64,000 nt of DNA from an uncultured bacterium (GCA_905215755.1 CAJMRE010000004.1:1-64000); one strand, 5' to 3'. Positions 33,767 through 46,660 are shown, numbered from the stretch's first letter. The notes: generated by a model from the sequence alone, not told the origin. Numbers and translations: made by a program.

Positions 33767-34873
33767 ATGACCATGTTCGCCCGCGATCTTTCCGTCGCGC
33801 ACTACCGCAGCTTCGATAGCTATCGCCTTGCTCTGGACGAGGGCGTGACGATACTTGCGGGACCCAATGCGGCGGGAAAGACCAATCTCATAGAGGCGCT
33901 GCAGCTGCTGACGAGCGGCGCCTCGTTTAGGCATCCGACCGCAGCCGAGCTCGTCCATGACGGCGTGGGCTCGTGCAAGGTCGAGCTGAGGCTCGAGGGC
34001 GACGGCCGCGTGCTTGATATGGGATTGAGCGCGGAGGACGGTAAGCGCTCGTTTAGCCGCAACGGCAAGAGATGCTCTGCCGCCGGTGTGCGCGGGGTCC
34101 TGCCGAGCGTGCTGTTTTGCCCCGACCATCTGGACATGGTTAAGCGAGGCGCCAGTGTGCGCCGTGCTGCCCTCGATGACTTTGGCATGCAACTGAGCGC
34201 ACGCTATGCCGATCTTGCGAGCACCTATGGGCGCTGCGTGACCCAGCGTAACGCCTTGCTCAAGGAGGCCTGGTGCTGCCGCGAGATGCTCGGCGCGTGG
34301 AACGATTCGATTGCCCGCGCGGGCTCGGCCCTGCTCGTGCACCGGTTGGCCCTGCTCGACCGGCTGGCGGGCCATGTGCACACTGCCTACGGGCAAGTGG
34401 CGTCCGGCGAGTCCGCCAACGTGACCTATACGTCCACGCTGGGGGATTTGCCCCAGGTCGAGGATCGCGAAGAGCTGAAGGGCTGGGCGTACGGGCGCAT
34501 GCTGGCTGTCCTTGATGAGCACGCCGACGAGGAAATTCGCCGCGGCGTGACGTTGGTGGGACCGCATCGCGATGAGATTGAGTTTACCGTGGCGGGTCGT
34601 TCCGCTCGTTCGTTTGCCAGCCAAGGTCAGCAGCGGACGTTGGTTTTGGCCTGGAAGGTGGCGGAGGTGGCCGTGGCTCGCGATGTCCTGGGCACCGCCC
34701 CATTGCTGCTTTTGGACGACGTGATGAGCGAACTCGACGGCGAGCGCCGCGGTGCTTTCCTGCGGCTGATCGGCGATGATATCCAGACAGTCATAACCAC
34801 GACCAACCTGGGGTACTTTACCGATGATCTGCTTGATCGAGCCAAGGTGGTGAGCATGGGTGAGACGTGCTAA
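33767..34873 (+). CDS. recF: DNA replication and repair protein RecF
   Basis: SMC-like ATPase, 368 residues, that helps load RecA at gaps. Walker A is GPNAAGKTNLIEALQLL, the ABC signature region lies in SFASQGQQRTLVLAW and Walker B in LLLLDDVMSELDGERR. No good ribosome site precedes the ATG. Two Met codons (33767, 33773) are possible, and translation is probably coupled to dnaN, 9 nt upstream. The 3' end overlaps the DciA-like gene by 14 nt. Confidence 0.94.
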   Translation: MTMFARDLSVAHYRSFDSYRLALDEGVTILAGPNAAGKTNLIEALQLLTSGASFRHPTAAELVHDGVGSCKVELRLEGDGRVLDMGLSAEDGKRSFSRNGKRCSAAGVRGVLPSVLFCPDHLDMVKRGASVRRAALDDFGMQLSARYADLASTYGRCVTQRNALLKEAWCCREMLGAWNDSIARAGSALLVHRLALLDRLAGHVHTAYGQVASGESANVTYTSTLGDLPQVEDREELKGWAYGRMLAVLDEHADEEIRRGVTLVGPHRDEIEFTVAGRSARSFASQGQQRTLVLAWKVAEVAVARDVLGTAPLLLLDDVMSELDGERRGAFLRLIGDDIQTVITTTNLGYFTDDLLDRAKVVSMGETC

Positions 34874-35423
34874 TTACGAGCGCGAGAGCGAAACGGTCGC
34901 CTTCAGTGGGTTTTTGAACGCAGAGCGCCAGCGCATCCTGGCCGCCGCGACACCTGAGCGCCGCGCGCAGATGGAGGCTGCAGAGGAATCTCGTGCGGTC
35001 TATCGCGCGTGGAATGCGGTGTGCTCGGGCACGCGCGAGGGGCGGCATGTGACGGGTCTGCGCTACCTGCCCGAGTCCAATGAGCTGCTGGTATATCTCG
35101 ACTCGCCCTCGTGGACGCAGGAAATGACGCTGTTGCGCGAGATCATCCGCGCGCGCATGGAGCGCGCCGGTGCGCATGTGGACGGCCTGGTGTTCAAAAC
35201 CACCGCGCCCGGTCACACGCCACCCGCCGCCAAGGAGCGCCTGCGCCCGGCGACGACCGAGCGCCCGCCGGCCCCGCACGCCTACCTAAGCGAGGCCGAG
35301 CGCACCGAGATCGAGCGCCAAGTGGCACCCATCGAGGACCAAAAACTGCGCGAGGCCCTCGAGAACGCCATGAGAGCCAGTGCCGAGTGGGCCAAGGGCG
35401 TGCAAAGCAAAAAAGAGCCTTAA
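34860..35423 (+). CDS. DciA-like (DUF721) protein
   Basis: 187 residues. The central part (about 45-105; RAWNAVCSGTREGRHVTGL, LLVYLDSPSWTQEMTLLREIIRARM) fits the DUF721/DciA family, KH-like proteins that load the replicative helicase DnaB in bacteria lacking DnaC. The charged flanks are probably disordered. It starts with GTG inside recF, so it is coupled to it, the usual place for this gene between recF and gyrB in Actinobacteria. The partner DnaB is encoded at 49.5 kb. A strong terminator follows. Confidence 0.8.
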   Translation: MRRANYERESETVAFSGFLNAERQRILAAATPERRAQMEAAEESRAVYRAWNAVCSGTREGRHVTGLRYLPESNELLVYLDSPSWTQEMTLLREIIRARMERAGAHVDGLVFKTTAPGHTPPAAKERLRPATTERPPAPHAYLSEAERTEIERQVAPIEDQKLREALENAMRASAEWAKGVQSKKEP

Positions 35424-35451
35424 ATCGCATCTGGTGGCCTTGTAGAGCCAA

Positions 35452-35479
35452 ATACCCTCGTTCCCGAGGGTATTTTTTT
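35452..35479 (+). terminator. Terminator after the dnaN-recF unit
   Basis: A 9-bp stem ATACCCTCG/CGAGGGTAT with TTCC loop and a run of seven T residues. It separates the recF unit from gyrB. Confidence 0.93.
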
Positions 35480-35486
35480 ACGATAA

Positions 35487-37559
<2,073 letters not shown>

Positions 37560-37570
37560 GAGGAGGTAAC

Positions 37571-40312
37571 GTGGCAGACGATATCAATAATAACGGGGGT
37601 ATGGACGAGGCCGGCGATGCCGGCATGCCCGACGATCTGAAGCGCCTGCTTGCCCGTGCTGAGCAGGGCGAGGACGGCGACCCGGACGCCTATAACCCCG
37701 ATGTCGATGATGACGAGGAAGAGGATGACGACGGCGAGCTCGAGGAGAGTTTTGGCGAAGTCGACCGTGGCGCCTCGGCCGGCGAGGATATCAACGGCGG
37801 CCAGCTCCAGATTTCGGAGTTCGGTCGCGAGATGAAGCAGTCGTTCATCGAGTATTCGATGTCGGTTATCACGGCGCGCGCCCTGCCGGACGTGCGCGAC
37901 GGCTTAAAGCCGGTGCATCGCCGCATCCTGTACGCGATGAACGAGAGCGGCATCTACCCCAACCGCCCGCACAAGAAGTCGGCCTGGACGGTCGGCGAAG
38001 TTATCGGTAAGTACCACCCGCATGGCGACTCCGCGGTCTACGAGGCCATGGTCCGCCTGGCGCAGTGGTTCTCCATGCGCACGCCGCTCATCGACGGTCA
38101 CGGCAACTTCGGCAACATCGACGGCGACGGCGCGGCAGCCATGCGTTACACCGAGAGCCGCCTGGCCAAGCCCGCCATGGAACTGCTGCGTGACTTGCAG
38201 AAGGATACCGTCGACTGGCAGCCCAACTACGACGAATCACTCGCCGAACCCGTGGCGCTGCCTGCGCGCTTCCCCAACCTGCTGGTCAACGGCAGCCAGG
38301 GCATCGCCGTCGGCATGGCCACCAACATCGCCCCGCATAACCTCACCGAGGCGATCGAGGCCACCTGCTACCTGATCGACAACCCCGACGCCACCGTTGA
38401 CGAGCTCATGCAGATCATGCCAGGTCCGGACTTCCCCACCGGCGCCATCATCATGGGCAGCGCCGGCATTAAGCAGAGCTACGAGACCGGCCGCGGCTCC
38501 ATTACCGTGCGTGCTAAGGCACATGTGGAGTCCACCAAGACCGGCCGCAACCGCCTGGTCTTTACCGAGATTCCCTACATGGTCAACAAGGGCACCCTGC
38601 AGGAGAAGATCGCCCAGCTCGTCAACGACAAACGCATCGAGGGCATCTCGGATATGCGCGATGAGTCCAACCAGAAGGGCATCCGTCTGGTCATCGAGCT
38701 CAAGAAGGGCGTCATTCCGCAGGTCGTGCTCAACAACCTGTATAAGTACACCTCGCTGCAGACGACCTTTGGCGCCAACAACCTGGCACTCGTCAACGGC
38801 GTTCCCAAATGCCTGAGCCTGCGCGAGATGCTGCAGCACTACATCGACCACCAGGTCGACGTCGTCACCCGCCGCACCCGCTTCGACCTTAAGAAAGCCC
38901 AGGCCCGCGCTCATATCCTCGAGGGTTACCTGATGGCCCTTGACCATATCGACGAGGTCATTAGCATCATCCGCTCCTCGCAGACCGACTCCGAGGCCAG
39001 CAGCCGCCTGATCGAGCGCTTTGGCTTTACGCCCGAGCAGACCACGGCCATCCTCGAGATGAAGCTGCGCCGCCTGACCGGCCTGGAGCGCGACAAGATC
39101 CAAGAAGAGTTGGACGGCCTGCGCCGCGCCATCGCCTACTACGAGGACCTGCTGGCGCACGAGGAGAAGATCCTGGGCGTCATCAAGGAAGAGATGCGCG
39201 AGATCTCCAAGAAGTTTGGCGACAAGCGCCGCACCGAGATCAGCCAGGTTGAGAAGGACCTGGATGTCGAGGACCTCATCGCCGACGAGGATATGGTCGT
39301 GACCATCACCCACACCGGCTACGTTAAGCGTATCCCGGTGGCTGCCTACCGTGCCCAGAAGCGCGGTGGCAAGGGCGTGTCGGGCGTCAACCTCAAAGAG
39401 GATGACGTCATCGATGAGATGTTCATCGCGTCCACGCACGAGTACGTGCTGTTCTTCTCGAGCAAGGGCAAGGTCTATCGTCTGAAGGTGCACGAGCTGC
39501 CGGTGGGTACGCGCCAGGCGCGCGGTACCGCGATCGTCAACCTGCTGCCCTTCGAGGAGGGCGAGAAGATCGCGAGCGTCATCAGCTGCCGCGAGTTCCC
39601 GGCCGACGAGTACCTGATGTTTGCCACAAAGAGCGGCATGGTCAAGAAGACCGTGATGAGCGCATATGACCGCAGCCGTCGCGACGGCCTGATCGCTATC
39701 AACCTGCGTGACGACGACGCGCTGCTGAATGTGCGCCGCGTGCGCGAGGGCGACAAGATTATCCTGGCCACCACCGCAGGCAAGGCGATCATGTTCTCCG
39801 AGGAGCAGGTGCGCGCCACCGGCCGCGATACCAGCGGCGTTCGCGGTATCGGTATGAAGGACGGCGTGAGCGTTCTGGGCATGGAAGTCACTAACGGCAA
39901 CGGTGATCTGTTCGTCATCACCGAGCGCGGCTACGGCAAGCGCACGCCGGTCGCGGACTACCCGGAGCAGAATCGCGGCGGCCAGGGCGTCTACACCATT
40001 CAAACGACCGAGCGCAAGGGCAACCTCGCGGCAATGAAGACGGTGGGCCCGCAGCACGAGCTGTTCATCGTGACGGAGGGCGCGACGGTCATTCGCGTTA
40101 AGACCGACGAGATCAGCCAGACTGGCCGCGCCACCCAGGGCGTCAAGATGATGACCGTCGACGACAACGACCGCATCTGCGCCGTAGCCCGCATGACGGC
40201 AGCCAAGGAAAAACCCGAAGGCGAGGGCGCCGAGGCCGCAGTCGACACCGAAGAGGCCCCAGTCGACCTGGGCGACGGCAATGATATGCCAGAGGATCTC
40301 CTAGACGAGTAA
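37571..40312 (+). CDS. gyrA: DNA gyrase subunit A with acidic N-terminal extension
   Basis: Breakage-reunion subunit of gyrase, 913 residues. The catalytic Tyr is Tyr193 in AMRYTESRL; the seven-repeat C-terminal beta-pinwheel starts at about 565 and contains the QRGGKG-type GyrA box ([10 protein letters not shown]). Homology to usual GyrA begins only at about residue 80: the first 77 residues are extra and very acidic ([16 protein letters not shown]). The quinolone-determining positions read Ser154 and Glu158, the common susceptible forms. GTG start with AGGAGG upstream. The C-terminal tail is also acidic. Confidence 0.97.
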   Translation: MADDINNNGGMDEAGDAGMPDDLKRLLARAEQGEDGDPDAYNPDVDDDEEEDDDGELEESFGEVDRGASAGEDINGGQLQISEFGREMKQSFIEYSMSVITARALPDVRDGLKPVHRRILYAMNESGIYPNRPHKKSAWTVGEVIGKYHPHGDSAVYEAMVRLAQWFSMRTPLIDGHGNFGNIDGDGAAAMRYTESRLAKPAMELLRDLQKDTVDWQPNYDESLAEPVALPARFPNLLVNGSQGIAVGMATNIAPHNLTEAIEATCYLIDNPDATVDELMQIMPGPDFPTGAIIMGSAGIKQSYETGRGSITVRAKAHVESTKTGRNRLVFTEIPYMVNKGTLQEKIAQLVNDKRIEGISDMRDESNQKGIRLVIELKKGVIPQVVLNNLYKYTSLQTTFGANNLALVNGVPKCLSLREMLQHYIDHQVDVVTRRTRFDLKKAQARAHILEGYLMALDHIDEVISIIRSSQTDSEASSRLIERFGFTPEQTTAILEMKLRRLTGLERDKIQEELDGLRRAIAYYEDLLAHEEKILGVIKEEMREISKKFGDKRRTEISQVEKDLDVEDLIADEDMVVTITHTGYVKRIPVAAYRAQKRGGKGVSGVNLKEDDVIDEMFIASTHEYVLFFSSKGKVYRLKVHELPVGTRQARGTAIVNLLPFEEGEKIASVISCREFPADEYLMFATKSGMVKKTVMSAYDRSRRDGLIAINLRDDDALLNVRRVREGDKIILATTAGKAIMFSEEQVRATGRDTSGVRGIGMKDGVSVLGMEVTNGNGDLFVITERGYGKRTPVADYPEQNRGGQGVYTIQTTERKGNLAAMKTVGPQHELFIVTEGATVIRVKTDEISQTGRATQGVKMMTVDDNDRICAVARMTAAKEKPEGEGAEAAVDTEEAPVDLGDGNDMPEDLLDE

Positions 40313-40352
40313 GAGGCCCTAGCTGGTAAAAATCATCAGACCCCATATATCG

Positions 40353-40385
40353 GCGGTCGGCGCACTGCGCGCCGACCGCTTTTTT
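40353..40385 (+). terminator. Terminator of gyrBA
   Basis: An 11-bp stem GCGGTCGGCGC/GCGCCGACCGC followed by six T residues, 40 nt past the gyrA stop. Its T-run also forms the outer edge of a long inverted repeat. Confidence 0.92.
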
Positions 40386-40562
40386 GAAAACCTTGGGACC
40401 CCATGGTCGCTGGGCTGGCGAGATGGTTTTGGTTTGTCGCGAGTTCCGCACGCAAAGAAGGCCACTTAATGTGGCCTTCGTCTTGCGCAGGACTGTCCGA
40501 GCAGCAAACCAAAACCATCTCGCCAGCCCAGCGACCATCCCTCCCAAAGATTTTCAAAAAAG
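40380..40562. repeat. Long inverted repeat between gyrA and tRNA-Ile
   Basis: A perfect 34-bp inverted repeat (40403-40436 with 40505-40538) extends outwards with mismatches to about 40380 and 40562. It encloses an inner 9-bp hairpin GAAGGCCAC/GTGGCCTTC (40457-40479). The whole could fold as one long stem ending 3 nt before the -35 of the tRNA-Ile promoter. There is no coding frame of note and no transposase. Confidence 0.85.
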
Positions 40563-40565
40563 TTG

Positions 40566-40595
40566 TTGACGCGCGCGTAACGACTCGTCTAATAT
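40566..40595 (+). promoter_or_regulatory. Promoter of the tRNA-Ile/Ala/Ile cluster
   Basis: TTGACG (40566-40571) and TAATAT (40590-40595) with an 18-bp spacer, 14 nt upstream of the first tRNA-Ile. Confidence 0.75.
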
Positions 40596-40609
40596 ATCCC
40601 TTGCGCGAT

Positions 40610-40686
40610 GGACCTGTAGCTCAGTTGGTTAGAGCGTCCGGCTGATAACCGGGAGGTCACAAGTTCGAATCTTGTCAGGTCCACCA
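40610..40686 (+). tRNA. tRNA-Ile (GAT), copy 1
   Basis: Complete cloverleaf beginning GGACCTGTAGCTCAG, anticodon stem-loop CCGGCTGATAACCGG (GAT, isoleucine), T-loop TTCGAAT, encoded CCA. Identical to copy 2 at 40834-40910. It is not part of an rRNA operon here. Confidence 0.97.
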
Positions 40687-40697
40687 CTTTCTTTCGC

Positions 40698-40742
40698 AAT
40701 AAACACCCCAGCGAGAGCCGAGTCGCCGCTGGGGTGTTTATT
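40698..40742. terminator. Strong hairpin between tRNA-Ile and tRNA-Ala
   Basis: A 16-bp perfect stem (40698-40713 with 40727-40742) lies between the first tRNA-Ile and tRNA-Ala. It ends in TTTATT rather than a full T-run, so it may be a terminator or a processing signal inside a tRNA transcript. Confidence 0.6.
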
Positions 40743-40753
40743 ACTGTCTCCGT

Positions 40754-40829
40754 GGGGGTTTAGCTCAGCTGGGAGAGCGCGGGCTTTGCAAGCCTGAGGT
40801 CAGGGGTTCGATCCCCCTAACCTCCACCA
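40754..40829 (+). tRNA. tRNA-Ala (TGC)
   Basis: Begins GGGGGTTTAGCTCAG, anticodon loop TTTGCAA (TGC, alanine), T-loop TTCGATC, encoded CCA. The acceptor stem has one G-T pair. It is the middle gene of the Ile-Ala-Ile cluster. Confidence 0.97.
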
Positions 40830-40833
40830 TGAT

Positions 40834-40910
40834 GGACCTGTAGCTCAGTTGGTTAGAGCGTCCGGCTGATAACCGGGAGGTCACAAGTTCGAATCTTGTC
40901 AGGTCCACCA
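40834..40910 (+). tRNA. tRNA-Ile (GAT), copy 2
   Basis: Identical over all 77 nt to copy 1, and only 4 nt after tRNA-Ala, so the two are co-transcribed. Probably arose by local duplication or exchange. Confidence 0.97.
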
Positions 40911-40921
40911 TCAAAACTGTT

Positions 40922-40955
40922 AAAAGCCTCGGGGCAATTGCCTCGAGGCTTTTTT
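40922..40955 (+). terminator. Terminator of the tRNA cluster
   Basis: A 10-bp stem AAAAGCCTCG/CGAGGCTTTT followed by further T residues, 11 nt after the second tRNA-Ile. Confidence 0.9.
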
Positions 40956-41009
40956 CTTAGCCACAGAAGGTAGTCAAAAAAGCTCTGTCCCAAATTAACT
41001 ACTTTGATT

Positions 41010-41039
41010 TTGTGTGCTACGCGAAAGTTTGGGTAGTAT
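41010..41039 (+). promoter_or_regulatory. Possible promoter of the BFN-domain gene
   Basis: TTGTGT (41010-41015) and TAGTAT (41034-41039) with an 18-bp spacer, about 57 nt before the start codon. Confidence 0.35.
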
Positions 41040-41095
41040 AGCTATTCAACGCGGCGGGCCGCCGCGTGTTAACCGCTACGTACCGGAGGTGTTCC

Positions 41096-41596
41096 ATGGT
41101 TCGTGTCGACATAGAGACCATCGTCATGGCCGCCGGTCCCGTGCCATCGCTTATCGTGCTTCGCGAACGCTGCAGCAAGTCGGATTCCCCCGCGCCGCTG
41201 CGCTCCCTCTCCATCCAGACTGGCTCGTTTGAGGCTGCGGCAATCAGCCGCGGCATCGACAGCGGACGCGCCGATCGCCCGATTACCCATGACCTGTTGC
41301 TCGATACTGTTGGCGCCCTGGGCGCCAAGCTCGAGCGCATCGAGATCGTTCGCGCCGAGCCGCCGGTGTTCTACGCGACGATTGTCGTACTGGCCGATGG
41401 TGACGAGCGCAAGATCGATGCCCGTCCCAGTGATGCCATTGCCCTTGCCGTGCGCAGCAATGCCCCCATGTTTGTGGAGGACGACATCATGAATCGCCTG
41501 GGCACTGTTTCTGCCCATACCGAGGAAGTTGACGACGAGCAGGAGTTCGAGAAGTTCGACGAGTTCGTCCATACGCTCTCGCCCGATGACTTCTAA
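41096..41596 (+). CDS. Bifunctional nuclease (DUF151/BFN) domain protein
   Basis: A 166-residue protein of the DUF151/BFN family, small cytoplasmic proteins with reported RNase/DNase activity in plants and a structure known from Thermotoga. The typical core is visible: LLLDTVGALGAKLERIEI, FYATIVVL, and KIDARPSDAIALAVRSNAPMFV. The C-terminal 30 residues are acidic. ATG 41096 has GGAGGT 6 nt upstream; the longer frame from 41066 does not. It abuts the next gene (TAAATG). The physiological role in bacteria is unclear. Confidence 0.87.
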   Translation: MVRVDIETIVMAAGPVPSLIVLRERCSKSDSPAPLRSLSIQTGSFEAAAISRGIDSGRADRPITHDLLLDTVGALGAKLERIEIVRAEPPVFYATIVVLADGDERKIDARPSDAIALAVRSNAPMFVEDDIMNRLGTVSAHTEEVDDEQEFEKFDEFVHTLSPDDF

Positions 41597-41986
41597 ATGC
41601 GGGGCGGCCAGGATGCGGAGCGTTCGCTGATGGCCGGCGGTATGTCGGCTGAGGCGGCTGCGATCGCCCGCGAGGCCCAGATGCGCTCGGAGGCTTCTGA
41701 GGCGGCTCGCATTGCCTATGTGACGCAGGCCCGCACGCTCCGCGAGCGCCGCGGCTCGTTTATCAAGATAGTTGTCGTCTCCGCCCTTGTCGCGGCAATC
41801 TGCTCACGCCTTCGTGGTACAGTTGGTGCGCTTGGGTTTTCGATCTCTACGGGCCTGGTGATCTGGGGCGTGGTCGATGCAGTCATGCTGACCAGTCAGA
41901 TCAAGGTGCTCGACAAGCGCGCGGCGGACATGATGCGCACCCGCGACGCTGCCGCCAAGATCGCCGCCGAGGCACAAGAACTGTAA
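41597..41986 (+). CDS. Small two-pass membrane protein
   Basis: 129 residues, unrecognised. A charged, helical N-terminus (about 1-52, Ala/Glu/Arg-rich, coiled-coil-like) is followed by two hydrophobic spans (about 55-70 and 75-98) and a charged C-terminal helix (KRAADMMRTRDAAAKIAAEAQ). The start ATG directly follows the stop of the BFN gene, so the pair is one translation unit. No function is evident. Confidence 0.7.
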   Translation: MRGGQDAERSLMAGGMSAEAAAIAREAQMRSEASEAARIAYVTQARTLRERRGSFIKIVVVSALVAAICSRLRGTVGALGFSISTGLVIWGVVDAVMLTSQIKVLDKRAADMMRTRDAAAKIAAEAQEL

Positions 41987-42016
41987 CGACGTCAGACTCG
42001 ATGGGAAGGTCTAAAG

Positions 42017-42466
42017 ATGGCACAGGATATGCAGGATGCCGGTAACGTCTCCGCCGAGCTCGACGCCATGGTGTGCGATCTGATCGGCGCGTTCTTGGAC
42101 GACCTTGCCGCCGGTGAAAACCCTGGCGTGGTCGTGGCAATTGAGGATGCTGCTTCCAACCGTTATCTGGCGGCGCTCGACGAGGACGGCGAAGAGGCGT
42201 GCCTGGAGGCGGCCACCAACTTTATCTCCGAGCACAAGATGGGTCTTAAGGACGAGGGCCTGGGCCGTATCGTCCGCTATGCCATCGGCTACACCGGCTG
42301 CGTCGAGATCGATGGCGGCTACCATGACGCCCTGCTCGTGAGCTTTTTCGAGACGACGCTCGAGAGCGGTTTTTCGGCATATGTGCTGTATGAGGGCATG
42401 GGCGCCGGCGATGGTTTTATGTGGAGCGACCCTGAACCTGCAGGTGAGGAAACCCCTCTCATCTAA
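42017..42466 (+). CDS. Hypothetical acidic protein
   Basis: 149 residues, acidic, apparently soluble, with no recognised motif. It has alternating helices and strands, e.g. PGVVVAIEDAASNRYLAALD, and GLGRIVRYAIGYTGCVEIDGG. It lies 30 nt after the small membrane protein gene on the same strand and probably belongs to the same transcript. A good AGG-type site (GGGAAGG) precedes the ATG. It may be a lineage-specific protein. Confidence 0.7.
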   Translation: MAQDMQDAGNVSAELDAMVCDLIGAFLDDLAAGENPGVVVAIEDAASNRYLAALDEDGEEACLEAATNFISEHKMGLKDEGLGRIVRYAIGYTGCVEIDGGYHDALLVSFFETTLESGFSAYVLYEGMGAGDGFMWSDPEPAGEETPLI

Positions 42467-42583
42467 AATCGCTAAAATAAACGAGTTTTCGGTAAAAGGC
42501 TCAATATTCCCGCTGAGCGTTGTATCGCTGGGCGGGCCGCATACGCGTGCCGTTTGTATATGGATAGAAGATAGGGGAACTAC

Positions 42584-44422
<1,839 letters not shown>

Positions 44423-44450
44423 GCGCTGGACTTTATAGCGTCTAACAAGA

Positions 44451-44485
44451 AAGGGCGTCGACCGTAATGGTCGGCGCCCTTTTTG
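44451..44485 (+). terminator. Terminator of typA
   Basis: Stem AAGGGCG/CGCCCTT with an inner ACC/GGT pairing, followed by TTTTT, 28 nt past the typA stop. Confidence 0.85.
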
Positions 44486-44509
44486 TGCATAGGGACTGAG
44501 CTGGTCTGC

Positions 44510-44544
44510 ACCACCACAAAGGTGCCTGGTCCCTTTGTGGTGGT
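44510..44544. repeat. Inverted repeat at the 3' end of the membrane protein gene
   Basis: A 13-bp perfect inverted repeat (44510-44522 with 44532-44544), arms ACCACCACAAAGG and complement. It lies between the typA terminator and the convergent stop at 44551, so it may end the minus-strand transcript, but the T-run is lacking. Confidence 0.6.
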
Positions 44545-44550
44545 TGGCGG

Positions 44551-45696
44551 CTAAGCGGTGGGGAGTCCTAGCGTGTTAGCCGGCTGCTGCGGCTTGACGC
44601 GGGCGTTGCGCCAGATGATTTGGATGATGTAACCGAGCATAAAGACAAAGGCCACGCCGCTGATGAAGTCACCTACGAGGGGAAGCCCCGTGAGGGCGCC
44701 TGCGATTACGCCGCCCACGGCTGCCATGGCGTAGCGGTTTTGGTTGTGTCCAACCATGCGGGCGATCGCGCACCCCGCAAAGGCACTCGACATCAACGCG
44801 ATGCCGATAACGCCGCACAAGAGGGTTCCGGCAAGCGACAGACCAGCGATAGAGATAATCAGCAGTAGGACGGCGGGGACGATAGCAATCGTGCCCAGAA
44901 GACCGCTCACCCACAGGGGCATGGAGCGCTGGTGGAGCATGCCGGCGGCGCTGGCGGTCGCGCGCGGAAAGATGAGCTCGAGCAGCAGAGCGACAAAGCA
45001 GGTCGAGAGTGCCGCGGCGACGATACCGCCGATGACATCGTTAACGGTGGAAGTATCCTCGTTCTCGGTGCGGTCGATCTTGAGCGCACCGACCTCGGCT
45101 CCCGCGGCGCGCTCGGGGTCCTCGGAGACGTGCGCGTTCACGGTGCCGGTGATGTGGGCGTTCTTGCCCAGGATGAGCTTGTCGGCCCAAACCTCGACAT
45201 CGCCCTTGACGGTGCCATCGATGGTCACCGTGTCGCCCGCAAGCGCTGCCGACTTGGTGGAGCCTCGCAGGGCAACCGTCTCGCCTATCGCGTAGAAACA
45301 GTTGGCGGTGCTGTCGGAATTGAGCACGACATGCTGGCCAGCGACGGTCACGCTGCCATCAACCGTGGTCTTGGCAATGTCGATGGTGCGTGCCGCCAGA
45401 CGGACGGCGCCGCCCACTGTGCAGTCACGGATCGAGAGGGTATCGCCCGCGGCGATGATATCGCGGCCGATGGACACATCATCCAAGTTGAGGGCCTGAC
45501 CTGCCCAGTACAGGTCACCTTCGACGCCGGACGGATTGGCGTCATTGTCGGTCGCAAGTACGTTTCCTGCGGTGTCCGTGCCGGCGAACGACGCCGTGGG
45601 AAGCACGGTGATCGCCAGCGCGATGAGCGCGAATAGGATGGTGATGCGGCCCCATGCTTTACGGCGCTGGGTCAACGGGAGTTGATTGCAGGGCAT
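44551..45696 (-). CDS. Exported/membrane protein with bactofilin-like repeats
   Basis: 381 residues. The N-terminal hydrophobic segment (about 14-37, ILFALIALAITVLPTASFAG) is a signal sequence or anchor. Residues about 60-200 are short repeats of DGTVxGDVxVxADxxxL type (AGDTLSIRDCTVGGAVRLAA, TIDGTVKGDVEVWAD), as in polymer-forming beta-helix (bactofilin-like) proteins. Several transmembrane spans follow from about 225 to 365. The start is ATG 45696 with AAGGAT 6 nt upstream rather than the longer frame at 45744. It may be a membrane-anchored scaffold, a role inferred from the repeat type only. Confidence 0.75.
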   Translation of the reverse strand: MPCNQLPLTQRRKAWGRITILFALIALAITVLPTASFAGTDTAGNVLATDNDANPSGVEGDLYWAGQALNLDDVSIGRDIIAAGDTLSIRDCTVGGAVRLAARTIDIAKTTVDGSVTVAGQHVVLNSDSTANCFYAIGETVALRGSTKSAALAGDTVTIDGTVKGDVEVWADKLILGKNAHITGTVNAHVSEDPERAAGAEVGALKIDRTENEDTSTVNDVIGGIVAAALSTCFVALLLELIFPRATASAAGMLHQRSMPLWVSGLLGTIAIVPAVLLLIISIAGLSLAGTLLCGVIGIALMSSAFAGCAIARMVGHNQNRYAMAAVGGVIAGALTGLPLVGDFISGVAFVFMLGYIIQIIWRNARVKPQQPANTLGLPTA

Positions 45697-45802
45697 AGTG
45701 AATCCTTCGTTAGATACTCGGCATATACCTAACAGGGTACCCAACGCGTGGGCGCTCTAAAAGAACTTCTCGGTTGCATTTCGAAGGATGAGCCCGCGCT
45801 AC

Positions 45803-46492
45803 CTACTTTTTGCGATGCAAAAAGCGTGCGATGTCATCCTCGGTGGGGCTTTTGATATCAAAGCGCAGCGACAGCCAGCGTAGTCCCATGGTCACCACGA
45901 CGCAAACGACCAGTGCGACGACATTGCTGACCAAGCCGCTCATGACAAGGCAAACATAGCTTGCCGATCCGGCGATGGCCGCGATGGCATAGAAGTTGGT
46001 GCGCTGGAAGATACCCGGCACCACACCCATAAAACCATCTCGCAGCATGCCGCCGCCCACCGCGGTAAAAAAGCCCATCATGATGCACACCGCCGGCGCA
46101 AAGCCGTAGACCAGCGCCTTGTCTGCGCCGGTTGCCGCATAAATACCCACCGAGATGATATCGAGCAGGGGAATGAGCTTTTCGGGCTTGTCGACGATTG
46201 CCGGGAAGATGTAGATGATGGCCGCGGTGGCGATGGAGAGCGGGAGCGCCATCGGTTGGTTGAGGATGTAGACGTTGCCCACCTGCAGCGTCATATCGCG
46301 CAAAAGACCGCCGCCCAGTCCACAGACCACGGCGAGCGCGACGGCGCCCACCAGGTCGAGTTTGTGCTCGCGTGCGACCAACACGCCCGAGATCGATGCC
46401 GCGACGACGGCGAACATCTCGAGCCAAAACGGGATGGCAACCATGGCATCCGAGGCGTGTGCGGTAACGATCATAGCGGCGGCAACGGGCAA
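45803..46492 (-). CDS. TRIC-type (UPF0126) membrane channel protein
   Basis: 229 residues with seven hydrophobic spans in two repeated halves, each carrying the family signature (GLGGGLLRDM, and AVGGGMLRDGF). Bacterial members form trimeric cation channels, and some are annotated as glycine transporters. The frame starts with TTG 46492 with AAAGGA 7 nt upstream; an ATG six codons later (46474) is an alternative. It lies upstream of the beta-helix membrane protein gene with a 106-bp gap. Confidence 0.87.
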   Translation of the reverse strand: MPVAAAMIVTAHASDAMVAIPFWLEMFAVVAASISGVLVAREHKLDLVGAVALAVVCGLGGGLLRDMTLQVGNVYILNQPMALPLSIATAAIIYIFPAIVDKPEKLIPLLDIISVGIYAATGADKALVYGFAPAVCIMMGFFTAVGGGMLRDGFMGVVPGIFQRTNFYAIAAIAGSASYVCLVMSGLVSNVVALVVCVVVTMGLRWLSLRFDIKSPTEDDIARFLHRKK

Positions 46493-46660
46493 GATGGGGT
46501 CCTTTGAGTTACGGGTTTAGACAATGCCCGTACATAGTACATGTTCGGCGCCGATTGCGACCCTATTGCTCGGCAAACGGTCGGGACTGGGTACGGTCAT
46601 AGGTTCCATGTTTGGGGATCCGGGTTGATGCTGAACGCGATGGGGGCGTGGTCGAATAGG
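46493..46660. other. Non-coding stretch, no feature seen
   Basis: Between the channel gene start and the tRNA-Ser-linked hairpin array. No gene is supported. It should contain the promoter of the channel gene on the minus strand, which was not pinned down. Confidence 0.35.

Noticed and set aside
32399..34624. 741-codon minus-strand frame across dnaN and recF
   Set aside because: Shadow of two well-recognised genes, running through the origin AT tract and dnaN without ribosome site.
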